Of a DNA stretch of 64,000 bases, positions 19,575-31,645 are shown piece by piece. A program made the translations under genes and the position numbers. Under the pieces are notes generated by a model, which saw only the letters and a program-made list of their open reading frames with translations, did not search any database and was not told the DNA's origin. Position 1 is the first letter of the stretch. Every line of letters starts with the position of its first letter. Origin of the DNA: Siphonodentalium dalli (taxonomy: Eukaryota > Mollusca > Scaphopoda > Gadilida > Siphonodentaliidae); the NCBI GenBank assembly GCA_032622095.1, contig CP136063.1:144853950-144917949 (forward strand), given 5' to 3'.

Positions 19575-22258
19575 ATGTTTCCGAGAATGGACGCGTTTGA
19601 AGTACAGTACGTTTTTCCGAAGAAGTGGGCTGGTGCCATCGAGTCGCTGAGCACGTGGAAGGTGACGAACAGTCATCAGTTGCTACTCGGTGGTGAGGTA
19701 GCCTTCAAATATAAAAGTCAGAGGTGCAAAGCATTGGTGCTGCGGCTTCCCGTCACTGACGATATATCGACGTTGAGTGAGTATTTTATATAATAATTGG
19801 AAGTATTCAGTGTTCCAAAACACCATATAAATAATAGATTCTGCTGTTGTATAAATATAACGGAAGTACATGTAGATCATGCCTTACAAAACCTGGGAAC
19901 TTTTTGATGTGCTGTCCCGTTTTGACAGGGAACATTGAGCAAACAAGACAGGGAATATATTTCTTTGTTAATACTTGTTTCTCAACAATCTACTTCACAT
20001 TAGGGGGTGCACTCAGTATTCATGTGACTTTTGTGAGCCGATTTCGGAATAAACATTGAATTAATTTACCTATCTACGAGAAATTCCATAATTGGAAGAG
20101 ACACACAGCAAAAGCGCTCACAAAGTCAGCTAAATCATATAATTTCGAGTTAGGACCTTCGCCTTCATCTGCAGTGAAGTGTATTATCAGATAACATATA
20201 TTAACTAAGAAATATATCCCCAGCATTATTGTTTATTCTTATAAGGTTCCCTTTTGTACTGGTGGAATATGATCTCTGTGGGCGTTAGCCAGAGTAGATT
20301 CATGGCATGATCTACACTGGAATGTAAATGATACTCATTTACATGCATTTCTACAAAAAATATATTTATGACCAAATAGGGTGGGGTACATTCAATTATC
20401 TAGAATAGAAATGTGTTCCTATAATACTGAGAGGCCTGGGATGGTATGTTGGTAAACACTCTACTCCTTTGTCATATAAAGGGACGTGGCCACAGGTGGG
20501 GGTGTAAATATTTCCAATTTGACATTTTATGCCTTAAACATTGAAATTTTTACACCACATATTGTTGAAATAAATTGCTCTCAATATTTGATTTTCAAAC
20601 TAATTAATTAGTGGGGGGGGGGTGTCAAATGCTTTTTGTGAATCTTGAATTTAGATCTGGTTCATTTGTAAATTTCAAGGTGAATACCACCCTCAACAGA
20701 GGTCTTTGACCAGTTTATGTTAGGAAGAATAAAATATCAAATTTTTTGCAGCAAATGTCATGTCAAGTGAGGTCCCTGATTCTCTTTTCAGATACAGATT
20801 CAGACGATGAATTGCCGCTTGCTCGGTTAGCGAAGAGAACAAGGTTGGATTTAGTAAGTCCCACAATCCAAATGCCCGAAATCAACAAAGAAGTGCCTGA
20901 TACACTTGATACACATGAGAACAGTCAAACTTGTCCCGATATAGTCGAAATGCCTAATTTACATTTCAACATTGAAACTGGCCCCGTGGCTGAAAATGCT
21001 ACCTATTCACTCCTTGAACAAATACATTCAAAACTTGATCAATTATTAAAAGGGCAGAAAGAAAATACTGAAAAACTCCGAGTGCTAGAGGCAATTGTAA
21101 TAACAAAAAAAATCAACCTCTAACAAGCCAAATACAGAGCAAATAAGATCAAGTACTGGTATAAGTGATACTTGTAACATGGACACGTCCCGATATCTGA
21201 CTGTGAGTTGGAGGTACCGGTACTAAAGTTCTTAGATATATTGGTGCCTGGCCATACACCATCTTGTAGAATAGCTTCAGTTTGTATTTTTCACATCGTG
21301 ATTTTAAAGTTTCCCAACCAGTTTCTGCTAGGAGTGTCGACTTACTGACATACCTAGTGGCACCCGTTACGATGCGAGCTGCTTCATACTGTATATTTTC
21401 AATAGCATCAGATTCCTGTTGCACACAACCATCCCACACTACACAAGTGGCTTGCCATCGACTTGCCATGTTGTCGGGGGACACTGTGGTCTGCTGACCT
21501 TTTATTTATATTAGACAGGCGGGAATAGCTACTGGGGTGTAGAATTATGATAAGACACGACATCCATGTACATACCTTAGCCGGATCGCAGATACATCTA
21601 GCACATCTGCTATGTCTTGAGAACTGGATGAAGATGACAGCTTTCGATTATGGCCATTTGTATTAGTATATCACGAATCCATGGCAATCCTGCTTTTGTC
21701 AAGGTTATTCCACAAAGTGGTTGTCGAGGGAAGGAAGGATCTTCTGTAATATTCATTATCGAAAACTGGAACCATGAAACAATTGCCTTGTCTTGTAACA
21801 TGGAAATACCAACACCTGCCACAGCTACTACCATGTGTAGTCCTATTATACCAGTATATGCCTACAAGTCATCACCAATTCCAGAACCATACATAACAGT
21901 TATAGTTGATGACATGATTTCCTTAGGGTCATTAGATACGAATGCAGACGTTAAAATAAACAGGACACATTACAATAAGATTTTACAAGGTTCAAAACAT
22001 CCACAATATTTTATGTACAAACTTTTAGATTTTTATTTTACCATGGAAGAGTTATCAACATCAAACATGACAGGCAAAACCAAAAACCCTAGGAACCAGA
22101 CACAGCAAACACATAAACAGAAAGCAACCCTCGATCCAAAAAAGACTAAAGCCATCATAAGCCATACCAAGTTACAGTTCCCACATTTTCAAAACAAATA
22201 TTCTGACACACAAATTATAAGACTCATCAACAGCAAATGCAGAAAAACCCACACCTAA
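19575..22258 (+). CDS. BEN-domain protein gene, three exons, one frameshift
   Basis: Model: exon 1 19575-19776 (donor GTGAGT), exon 2 20792-21158 (acceptor TTCTCTTTTCAG, donor GTATAAGT), exon 3 21825-22258 (acceptor CACCTGCCACAG). Both introns are phase 1 and join in frame. The total is one base more than a multiple of three, explained by an A8 run at 21105-21112 in exon 2. The product is ~333 residues: a small N-terminal domain (VQYVFPKKWAGAIESLSTWK), an acidic/basic linker (DTDSDDELPLARLAKR), a short coiled coil (LLEQIHSKLDQLLKGQ), then a BEN domain (VKINRTHYNKIL, LLDFYFTMEELSTSNMTGK, LDPKKTKAIISH, FP, IIRLINSKCRK). BEN proteins bind DNA and repress transcription. Introns hold hAT and LINE debris. 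It may be a host gene or carried by a DNA transposon. Confidence 0.75.
20488..20700. mobile_element. Fragment of the 3613-type hAT element in BEN intron 1
   Basis: It begins AGGGACGTGGCC, close to the 3613 terminus. It contains TTTGATTTTCAAAC followed by a G10 tract, as in the copy at 28690. The other terminus was not found. Confidence 0.5.
21190..21490 (-). pseudogene. CR1-like LINE C-terminal fragment in BEN intron 2
   Basis: The minus frame reads VVWDGCVQQESDAIENIQYEAARIVTGATR and LLAETGWETLKSR...LFYKM, the post-RT region shared with the LINEs at 23018 and 34494. Only ~100 residues remain. It lies antisense within the second intron of the BEN gene and so does not break its exons. Confidence 0.8.
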
Positions 22259-22288
22259 ATGCTTTCAGTGTTCTAATCTACCAGATAC

Positions 22289-22294
22289 AATAAA
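22289..22294 (+). terminator. Poly(A) signal AATAAA of BEN gene
   Basis: AATAAA lies 31 nt after the stop codon of exon 3, a usual position for a cleavage/polyadenylation signal. Confidence 0.5.
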
Positions 22295-22309
22295 CTTTTG
22301 ACCAATACT

Positions 22310-22450
22310 AGTAATGCAAGTTTTATTTTTGTTATGTTATGGGAAAAAAGTAGTTCATGTGGAATGTGTTTAAAAAAAGACTAAATTGTTTTTGCTTCAT
22401 TAGTTACATTACATGACCATTAGGCATGCTGCACTACAAACAACATTAAA
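22310..22450 (+). repeat. Repeat with inverted copy at 25480-25620
   Basis: The plus strand here (GTAGTTCATG, AAAAAAAGACTAA, GTTACATTACATGACCATTA) matches the reverse complement of 25480-25620 with scattered differences. The two copies face each other across the LINE at 23018-25303. The 22451-23017 stretch that follows shows no gene. Confidence 0.75.
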
Positions 22451-23017
22451 CTTTTGCTTTAAATTAATGGGTATACATTTTCTTAACCCTTAGTGTAAAC
22501 ATATTTTATTCTCTAATCATGCACATGAATTAACAAGCTAATGGTACAAATATAACATAAAGACAATTTTATTAGAGAATGGGATTTGGCAGAAAGCATG
22601 ATGCTTATATCAGCCATGTCCCCATCTTTAGCATTCACAGGTGGTGTCTTTATTGATTATTCATAATGTTCTTTTCCCAGTTAGATTTTGCTTTCATGTT
22701 CAATGTTTCTATCTTATTGGCTTTGTCAGCCATCTGGGGCATAGACTGTCAAACGGTAACTCATCATGAGTCACTGCTGGGAAGTCCATGCATCAGATGA
22801 CCGGAATTGTTACATGTATGTGACCTGACCCCAGACCTCACCCCATCATTTTCTAATAATCGTAGCTCAAAGTTCAAGTTTCGAAATCAAAACGACAAGA
22901 GAGTTGTGTCTTATAGTATTACGAGCAAAATATAATACATGTATACTGAAATTATACTGTATAATTGGTTACTTCGATGTCTAGTTTTCACACGTTCACG
23001 TTGTTTCATAGAGGCAG

Positions 23018-25303
23018 AATGCTTTATTTATTTATAAAGTTTATTTATAAAGTTAGCGACTTAGGAAAAGTTCAATTTGGAAATCGTTTAGATAAAATTA
23101 TGAATTTTTGGACCCTCATAAATAAATCTATATTCTCTTCCAATGATAGTTTGTGGCTTCCATTTAGCAAGGTTTTTACTCCTGGTCTTGTTATTAATCC
23201 CCCAAAACACCTATCTCTTTCAACCAAATATCTGCGACAATAAAAAAGAAAATGTTCTGATGTTTCTTTGGCACCACAAATACACAACGGACTATCTCTC
23301 AGATGGTTGCTGAAAAGATCATAGTTTAAATTACTGCATTCCAGTCTTAATCGGCAATGGTATATTTGACTTGCTCTCGTATATGCATATTCCAAGTATC
23401 TAGGACGCTCTTTGAGGTCACTATTCAAAAATGTTTTGAAGTCTGAGAGTGTTTCACATTTCCTCACTTCTGGTTTTAATTCGTTCTAAAGATTGATTGT
23501 GTGTGGAAGAAATGATTTCTGATAAGTAACAGAGTTGCAGAAAGGTACTCTAAGATCATCTGATCTCGTGTCATATCCACTAGTGCTCGATATTGTATTC
23601 GGAACAGCATTGTATAGATAAGGGGGAGTGAGTTTTTTCGTCATTTTAAAAAAGAGCATGAGTTTAGTCTTTACTCTCCGTTTTGATAATTTTTCCCACC
23701 CAACTTCTTGAAGAACTGTGCATTTATTACAACTTCTTGTTCCACCGGTTACTATTCTAGCGGCTTCGTACTGAATATCTTCTAGTGAATCGGCTTCTTC
23801 GCCTGTACAATTGTCCCATACCGAGGAAGCATATTCCAAGACGGGACGAATATAGGACAAGTAAATTCTTTCTAGAGTTCTTCTATCAAGGATAAATTTA
23901 TACTTCCTCAGTATGTACAATCTTTTGGACGCTCGGTTTTCAATATCTTCTATATGGTCTTTCCATTTACCCTGTCGGTTGAATGTCAGACCCAAATGTT
24001 TATGTGTGTCTACCTCATTTATTCTCTCGTTTGACATGTTTAGTACTGGTTGGTCAATAGGCATTTGTTTCCACGAAACAAGCACGGATTCTGTTTTCAA
24101 TGGGTTGAATTTAACTGCCCAGGTCTTTGACCAGTTGAATATTTTGTGTAGGTCTGAATTGATCAAATCTGCAGCAATTGTGGGATCTTCTATAGCAATA
24201 TAAAGTGATGTATCATCCGCAAATAATCTTATATTACATGTAATTCCCTCGACAATGTCGTTTATATACACGAGAAATAGGAGAGGGCCGATTATTGATC
24301 CTTGAGGCACTCCTGTTGTAACGTCTTTCCATGGCGAATTAAAGTTAGAAATTGTTACTCTTTGTTGTCTACAATCAAGATAGTTTTCAAGTAGTTTTAA
24401 AAGCTTCCCAGTTATCCCCATTCTTTTAAGTTTAAAGAGGAGACCCCTGTGCCAAACCTTATCGAACGCCTTGCTTATATCGCAGAATACACCCCTTATT
24501 TCCCTCCCATCGTCAAGGGCTGAGATAATATAATGGTAAATATCGATCAATTGGAATACAGTGCTATCTTTCGGTGTAAATCCCGACTGTAGGTCGGTTA
24601 AAAGCTTATTCGTTCGTAGGTATTTTGATATATGATAGAATAGACATTTCTCGAAGACCTTAGACAGACAACTGAGTAAGGATACTGGTCGATAATTGGA
24701 TGGATCGCTGGGATCTCCATTTTTGAAAATTGGACATACGTTTGCCTTTTTCCATTCTGAAGGAAAATACGATCGTTCAATGAAAACCCTGAAAGCGAAT
24801 GCTAGTGGTCTAGCTAGTGATATCGAACAATTTTTTAATACTTTGGGACTAATACCATCGTATCCGGCCGCTTTCGATGTCTTGATTGAGTTTAAACTTT
24901 CGAGTACACGTTCATCAGATAGTTCAATGTCGCTCAGGCGCTTATCCGTTAACCAATCAAAGATGGGTAACTCTAACTTATCTTTATCAGGTAAGGAGGA
25001 AATTTTACAAAAATAGTTATTTAATAAGTCTGCCTTTTCTTCATTTTCGGTTATTATAATCTGGTCAGTTTTTAGGGCTGGTATTGGTTTAGGTTCGGGT
25101 TTCATGAGGTGGTTTAATGTTTTCCACCAGAGTGAGGAATCAGTGAAACAACTACCCAGTATTGACTGTGTTTTCTCCAGAGACTTTTGCTTGGAACGTC
25201 TTATTTTTGCTATAACTTCATTTCTTTTCTTTTTATAATTCGTCCACGCTTCAATTGTTTCTCTTTGTTTTGCCAATTTGTAGTAACGTCTCCTTTGTCT
25301 TAA
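23018..25303 (-). pseudogene. CR1-like LINE ORF2, 5'-truncated, one nonsense codon
   Basis: A single frame runs from 25303 to 23072, broken only by TAG at 23488-23486 where relatives have Trp (HTINL-stop-NELKP). It lacks the endonuclease. A linker (WWKTLNHLM, NNYFCKIS) is followed by RT blocks AAGYDGISPKVLKNC, NYRPVSLLSCLSKVFEKC, LQSGFTPKDSTVFQL, VFCDISKAFDKVWHRGLLFKL, TTGVPQGSIIGPLLF and catalytic FADDTSLY. The thumb/C-terminal region (YLSYIRPVLEYASSVWDNC) ends in a zinc-binding tail, CICGAKETSEHFLFYC. The 3' end has TAAATAAAC-type short repeats (23018-23050). Apart from the stop it is well preserved, so insertion was fairly recent. The 5' border is the small piggyBac-like element at 25300. 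Confidence 0.9.
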
Positions 25304-25442
25304 CCCTTTCAAGATGGGAGCTGCGCTGGTGCAGCATTAAAGATCCTGTTTCAGCGCATTCTTGTACATGCGAGTCTCCCTATGGAAAACTCGCATATAT
25401 CATTAAAGCGGCACCAGCACAGCTCAGTCATGAAAGGGTGAA
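25300..25442. mobile_element. Short piggyBac-like MITE, 135 bp
   Basis: The ends are CCCTTTCAAGATGGGAGCTG and, inverted, CAGCTCAGTCATGAAAGGG (the latter reads outward at 25420-25438). They are flanked by TTAA (25300-25303) and TGAA (25439-25442). GGTGC-rich inner arms also pair. A further right-hand-like end, CCAGTCATGAAAGGG followed by TTTTAA, lies at 25692, so a longer element ending there is possible. Confidence 0.6.
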
Positions 25443-25710
25443 GAAAATGTATACTCATTTGTTTAAAGCAAATCTTGGAAAAAATGAATTAAGTCTGTTA
25501 TTTGTAGCGCACCATGCCTAATGGTCATGTAATGTAACTGAATGCAGCAAAAGACTTAGTCTTTTTTAAACCATGCTACATGAACTACTTTTCCCCATAT
25601 CATAATAAAAATAGAACTTGAATTATTGGTATATAATTTATATATGAGAGGATACATTGGTATAGAGTTTTTGCAAAATTACAGGAAGCTCCAGTCATGA
25701 AAGGGTTTTA
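25443..25710 (-). repeat. Inverted copy of the 22310-22450 repeat and its flank
   Basis: 25480-25620 is the reverse complement of 22310-22450. The rest to 25710 is unassigned apart from the second CATGAAAGGG end at 25698. Confidence 0.7.
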
Positions 25711-26136
25711 ATTGAAGTCCCTCAAGATATTCGCAAATGTGCAGTTTCAAAATTTCAACATCCATTACTTATATTTACACTCAGCCGAGTCAACTGCAGA
25801 TTAAGTTCCTATTTCAAACATTATTCTTGTAGCAAGTTGTGTTGACACAGAAAATGTAACATAAGGTGACTTTTGTGCAGCCATTGTTGAAATATTTAAT
25901 GAGGAAAAATGCAATGCCTCACAACTGATCACGATTAACAGTGTGTATAGTTGATGCTCATTGTGGAAACAATTATTTCAACATGCAGAATCAGATCACT
26001 GCCAGCAGGGATTGTAGTTTGGGGGGCTAACCCCGGGATGGTCGAATAGACCGAGAGGTCTATTCCTTCACCCCTCATTTTTTTAGCTTTAATTATTTGT
26101 AATAAAAAAAAAAAATTTATACTATTAATCAAATAT
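25711..26136. other. No gene seen; 3' flank of the minus-strand exon
   Basis: Oligo-T at 26104-26115 and the minus-strand AATAAA near 26140 fit a 3' end for the ORF at 26137. A 9-bp hairpin, AATAGACC...GGTCTATT, lies at 26045-26065. Confidence 0.4.
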
Positions 26137-26378
26137 TCATTTATTTTTGTGCTTCTGCTTTTTAGGTGGCTTTTCTGTTGAGGATAGTGATGTTGATTTG
26201 TCCTTCCGTTCTTGGTTTTTGCTGCTGGTCATCACTCTGTCGGACTCTCGGAGCACTCTGCTGGACTCTGCTAAAACCTTGTCCATTCTTTCTTTTTGCT
26301 CATCTATTCTTTGCTGCATGGCTCTCTGTTGTTCTTTTTCGTCCTCAGAGGGCGACGCCGGTGTTCTGATTAATAAGT
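26137..26378 (-). CDS. Possible terminal exon, charged coiled-coil C-terminus
   Basis: After a candidate acceptor (TTATTAATCAG, ending at 26379) the frame is open for ~80 codons to TAA. It starts TPASPSEDEKEQQRAMQQRI and has a heptad-like helix (MQQRIDEQKERMDKVLAESS) and a lysine-rich end (PPKKQKHKNK). Proteins with a Myb/SANT-like domain linked to Harbinger transposons often end in this way, but no upstream exon was found. The call rests on composition and splice/poly(A) context only. Confidence 0.35.
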
Positions 26379-27213
26379 ACGTTGCCAGATAAGTCAGTAT
26401 CTAAAAATAGAATGGCTTAAGCATAGGCCCCGGTGCGCACATGTGCTATGAACGTGCTCTGATTGGCTCTGCACATAAAGGTAAAGGTCATACTCCGTGT
26501 CGGGATAATACATTTTGCCAAAATTTTATTTTGCTGTCACTCAAGATTCTGTGTTCTTTGAGAATCAGGTGTCCTGCGTATCGTCGGTGTGCTTCGGAAA
26601 TGTCGTATACTACGATTTTTGTCATTTTGGCGCGAAATATTTTTATTGCAGAATCGGATTCTACGTCATCGATTACAGCGGGAAAAATTCAATCCTGGCT
26701 AGAAAGCCCCTCCTAGAAAAAATGTATGACGTGTTCTTATTCTGCATTTTTTTGATTGGTCAATTGCTTGTGCTTCCGAAATGTCGTATAAGTTATACGA
26801 CATTTCTGAATTATATTTGTTGACCGCATGGTGTGATACGTCATTTCGGAATTACGTCCCATCATTTGAAAGCGACCAAACATCGTTTGAAAGCGACCAA
26901 TCCCACGACTAGAACTTAAAATCTGTGAGTATTAATCATGATTGTAAGTCCAACATGTGTATATATACACCACCATTAACAAATCCAGCCTAATTGTCCA
27001 ATTGTGTTTATGTATATATTCAGTTAGATCAATAATTCTCATATTTTCAGTTTATAGCTTTCATAGCCAGTCATGGCGGACCAGGTTGAACGTGTTCCCA
27101 TGCTCCCATGCCCCAGCATCCCACTATTCGACATATTTATTATTTGTATATAGCCTAATATAACATTATACCGTTCACGAAATATCTTGTTAAATTTTAT
27201 GTTTACGCCTATC
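26379..27213. other. No gene; GAAATGTCGTATA repeat motifs
   Basis: CGGAAATGTCGTATA lies at 26595. A 37-bp near-perfect palindrome with arms TTCCGAAATGTCGTATAA lies at 26774-26810. The same motif recurs at 31008-31285. The rest shows nothing recognisable. Confidence 0.6.
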
Positions 27214-28153
27214 GGGCGCCATCCCTGCAAATATTCGTTTTCGGAGATATCTCCTCGTAATTCGGAGATATCTCTTCGGTTTCGAGGAGATATCTCCTTA
27301 GAATTGCAATTCCTAGCAGATATCTGCTTGGAATATGGTCCATTATGGAGATATCTCCTTGGATCCAAGGAGATATCAGCTTGGATTATGGAGATATCTC
27401 CTTGGATCCTAGGAGATATCTCCTCGCAACTACGAGATATTTGCTTGAAATATTTCCAACGAGATATCTCCTTGAAACCGAGGAGATATCTCCATAATCC
27501 AAGCAGATATCTGCTCGGATACAAGGAGATATCTCCTTGGATCGAAGCAGACATCTGCTCGGATTATGGAGATATCTCCTTGAAATAGTTTTCAAAGAGA
27601 TATCTCCTTGGACCCAAGGAGATATCTCCATATTCCAAGCAGATATATCCTTGAAAATATTCCAAGCAGATATCTGCTTGGATTATGGAGATATCTCATT
27701 GGAAAACTGCGGCCATGAAATATTAATGATTTCTCCACAGTACATATATCTATGATCAAAATACATCCAAGTAGATATCATGCTCGGAATATGGAGATAT
27801 CTCCTTGAAATATTTTTCAAGCAAATATCTTCATAATGCGAGCAGATATCTGCTTGGATCCAAGGTGATATCTCCTTGAACATATTTCAAGGAGATATCT
27901 CCATAATGCGAGCAGATATCTGCTTGGACCCAATGAGATATCTCCTTGGATCCAAGCAGATATCTGCTCGCGTTATGGAGATATATCTTCGGTTTCAAGG
28001 AGATATCGCCTTGGAAATATTTCCGAGGAGATATCTCCATATTCCAAGCAGATATCTCCTTGAAACCGAGGCGATATCTCCATTATGCGAGCAGATATCT
28101 GCTTGGATCCAAGGAGATATCTCCGAAAACGAATATTTGCAGGGATGGCGCCC
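27214..28153. mobile_element. Terminal-inverted-repeat element made of GATATC palindromes
   Basis: The ends are perfect 41-bp inverted repeats beginning GGGCGCCATCCCTGCAAATA (27214-27254 and 28113-28153). Almost everything between is built from two perfect palindromes, GGAGATATCTCC and AGCAGATATCTGCT, joined by spacers that are often palindromic too (TTGGATCCAA). About 30 GATATC sites occur in ~0.9 kb. Being self-complementary, the array is open in many frames on both strands (EISPW/GDISL/ADIC-type peptides), which is not evidence of coding. A target duplication was not resolved. Confidence 0.85.
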
Positions 28154-28603
28154 CATATACGCCCGACCGTTATGGGTAGTGGAAATGGTATTGACATACA
28201 TATTATCTTATTCAAATTGAATATTAATGATTAGAGCATTGATGCTGACAACAGAGGGCAAACTGTCACGACACGATCATGAAAACGCAAATCAACGATC
28301 AACGGAATGTCATCTTTAATGGTATAGGGTGCATTTACATTGCTATAGAACTGTACACAGATCTACACGCTGACTGGTGTAAACGGGTTGATATAGAAAT
28401 GCACACAGAAAGAAAACGGTATTAGTTCGTGTGAGCAAAAATCGTGTCCGCTATACGTCACGGTCATCGCCGAAGTATTGCGACAGGCAAATCTGTTTTG
28501 ATTAATTGTTACTCGGGCTTGGCGAATGTGTTTTAGTGTTCGTTGTCATTTCAACCCGTGTATTTCGAATATTGAACACGGACAGGGAATGGAAACTTTG
28601 GTC
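28154..28603. other. No gene seen
   Basis: Unique-looking flank between two repeats, with no ORF or repeat signature. Confidence 0.5.
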
Positions 28604-28990
28604 AAAGTTTTCAACAGTTGGAAATTTCATACCTGACACAACATTAATTGTAATTCCCAAACCAACAATAGGTTGAAAATGATCTTTTAGTTTGATTTTC
28701 AAACATTTTATTGGGGGGGGGGGTATTGTTTTCGGACCAATATTTGCATAATTTCCTACTTTTTATCAAAATTTTGGGCTGGAATGGCCATCGATCAGCT
28801 GGAAGTTTTCCAACCTTATCATGGGGCGGGCGGGAAATTTCCAACACTTGGAAAGATTGTGTCCTGGTCCCTCCCCGTGGCCAGTCAAAAACTGCTAGTT
28901 AATTTAAGAAAAAAGTATTGTCCTACATTTGGCCAACATTGTCATTGGAATTGTCATCAGTTGGAATTTTTAATACATTTGGTCAAATAA
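28604..28990 (-). mobile_element. Fragment of the 3613-type hAT element, inverted
   Basis: This is the reverse complement of about 4430-4790: shared GTTGGAAATTTCATACCTG, a G9 tract after TTTTATT, and GTCCTGGTCCCTCCCCGTGG. Neither terminus is present. Confidence 0.75.
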
Positions 28991-31645
28991 AGGGTGTTGT
29001 AGGGTGGATACCCATTCCATACAGATCCAAAATGGCCACCGCCCAGATGGTGTCAAACAGGAGACCTATAGATATATAGATGATCACCTGAAATCCTAAA
29101 TATTGGTGGAATCGCCATCTAAAGCTATATGGGTGTTCTCTAGCCTCTCTATTTGTGCACACGGTTGTTTATTGTGTATTCCTATGCGATTTGCATTCTT
29201 TCTTCGAACCATTATCAAGTGGTATAAGGATGCACTTTAAATACATGCGGCACATACCAAATAGCTGTTGTCTGCTGATAGTTGATCCATTTGTATGTCT
29301 GGCCTAAACTGACGCGACTCGTAATGAATTGTCAATTATCAGAGTACTGATCAGCGCGCGTTCACTATTTGTAATTATGTTGTGATCACAGTAATGCGCG
29401 ACACGTGACTTCATACAGATCTGTATACAGATCTACAGCAGTGTAAATACAGCCATAATACAAATAACTTCCAGTTGGTGGACGTGTTGGTGCTGTTCAA
29501 TTAACAGGTTACATAGGTTGTTAGCATAATATTATTTTGAGTCATATAAATTGGGTTTCTGGTGTATCTGCCTGGTCTAATGTCAGCAAGGTTGGTAATG
29601 TTTGTCATATACGATCGCTATGATGTTTATCTGATTTCTACACGTAGTATGCTGTTATGTGGTTACCCACTGGTACCAATAAATCCCAACAAATGATTTT
29701 TGCAACAGATGACGTAACCAGAGATCAAAATGTATAGTTAATGAATAATATACAATAAGACTTTGACTGCACATTGAGAATGGCAATCAAATACGCCCTC
29801 ATTTGAGCCCATTGGTGATACTAATAATACCAATCGTGTGTTTATTAGACGTTTATTCATACATAATCAGTCATTTCATGTGTGTATATATGATTACGAT
29901 TGCCAATATATCCGTTAAATGAACCAATTTTGTAAAACAACACGTTATGTAACATGAATTAGTACCTGATTTGTATACCTTAGCAACCATTAATTTGTGA
30001 CCGCAATATTGTGTAGTAAGATGAAAACATTAATTTCCCTCTGATGGTAATTTGTGTAAACTAGTTAATTAGAATATATCATGCTTAAAATATCATGCTT
30101 TATCGTATAAAATATGTTCATTAATGGACAATATTCGCCCTGACCAAACCATCAAACGTTTCATTTGATATAGACACCGTTGCGTTTAAGGTTAGAGTAA
30201 TGGGCACATTTTATGCAATTTAAAGCAGTTTTCGATCATGTACTAAAATTTACGGAGATTTACAGGATTTAAAGCAAATAATCCCATCTGACTACCATGC
30301 ATTCTACGATAGACTAGCTCATGTCTAAAACAAAATAGGCTAATATAGCACTGACATGAGCAATATAATGCTTTCGATGTTATTGTGATTATATAGTTTC
30401 AAAATGATGTTACTAATTTTAAGTGCATAGACACGAGGAAGGATTCCGTGTGTGTCAGATTATCGATACTTTATTATTATTTGTTTAAATTGGTATTGTT
30501 TAAATTGGTATTTTCTTTTTATTATTATGTTTCAATAACATATCAATATTAATACTTCATTAATTTTGAACAAAACGTCATTCCAATTATTCCAACTGAT
30601 TCATAATGAATGCGTGGATAATACCAATGATCGCCAGTCTGCTAATTTACCATGACCCATCTGAATGTGTACACGCTTTCGGGATTACCCATAATGAACA
30701 TGCAGTGGTTATGGGTTGTTGGGTTTGTCTGCTATATAATACACTTGTCATTCTGGTTAGTTTCATAATTAAGTGTAATTGGACATATCTAAATTACGTA
30801 TTGGATGTAATAGGAATTGGTAACATCACATTATCTCAGCATTGTGGGTACACAACCATTATTTAGCTTAATTGAGGACCCCAGTATTCTGAAATGATCG
30901 TAAAATGTTACAGAAACACACATTCATTGTCATCCAATGTTTATAGAGCATTCGCTACATTGGAATTGTGTGAATAATGAATAGCCGTCATAGTTCGGAC
31001 ATAGTGTCGAAATGTCGTATATGTCGGACATTCACGAACAATAGATCTGAATTGTCGTAAACATGTAGTATAATCTGTTTATAATTCCGAAATGTCGTAT
31101 GAGCTCTAATATCCATATAAGGCAGTGTATCGATGAGCCATGATATCCATTGAATAGAGGGCCTATACATTAGTCTCCATGCCTGACGACATTGTTGTAG
31201 GTCATACAGAAGAGGAATTATTTAGTTTTTTTGCTCTCCTGTAAAATTTAGTTTTGGCGGCAAAATTTATTATACGACATTTCCGACGGTATGCCAAACT
31301 CTTAATTGACGCGGGCAAATTTCACTGAGTTTCATTTCAACCTGAATAAAAGATAGATCTAAGAAGATTTACAAGACTTTCGTCCTCTTACAACTAGTTG
31401 AAGCTTTCCTATGAAACAATAATGACAAACAGTATAAAAACTTATTCTTTGTCAAAACAATCATTGAATGGAACCACCTGAAGGACACGACCAGCGCATG
31501 TGATTTAACATCAACAACAACATTAACAGCGTAAGTCGTCCAACGGTGAACCTAGCTCCTACAGCCTACACCGACCAACATACAGATGCAGATCGAACTT
31601 GAAACAAGATAATCACAAAGTGAGTATTTACTGTATTATATATTA
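28991..31645. other. No gene seen (2.6 kb); some GAAATGTCGTAT motifs
   Basis: A+T-rich, with ORFs of 86 residues or fewer and no signature. The motif CGAAATGTCGTAT occurs at 31008 and 31087, and its inverse TATACGACATTTCCG at 31271; that end resembles the sequence after 26595. CAGATCTGTATACAGATCT (29418) is a palindrome. Confidence 0.5.

Noticed and set aside
27240-28130. CRISPR-like array
   Set aside because: Repeats are palindromes with no regular unique spacers, and the context is an animal genome.
27039-28220. Ten overlapping ORFs (EISPW/GDISL peptides) in the GATATC array
   Set aside because: The array is self-complementary and lacks stops in many frames by composition. Near-identical peptides appear on both strands, which argues against any one being real.
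30606-30866. 86-codon plus-strand ORF
   Set aside because: No family signature, no splice or promoter context, and composition like its A+T-rich surroundings.
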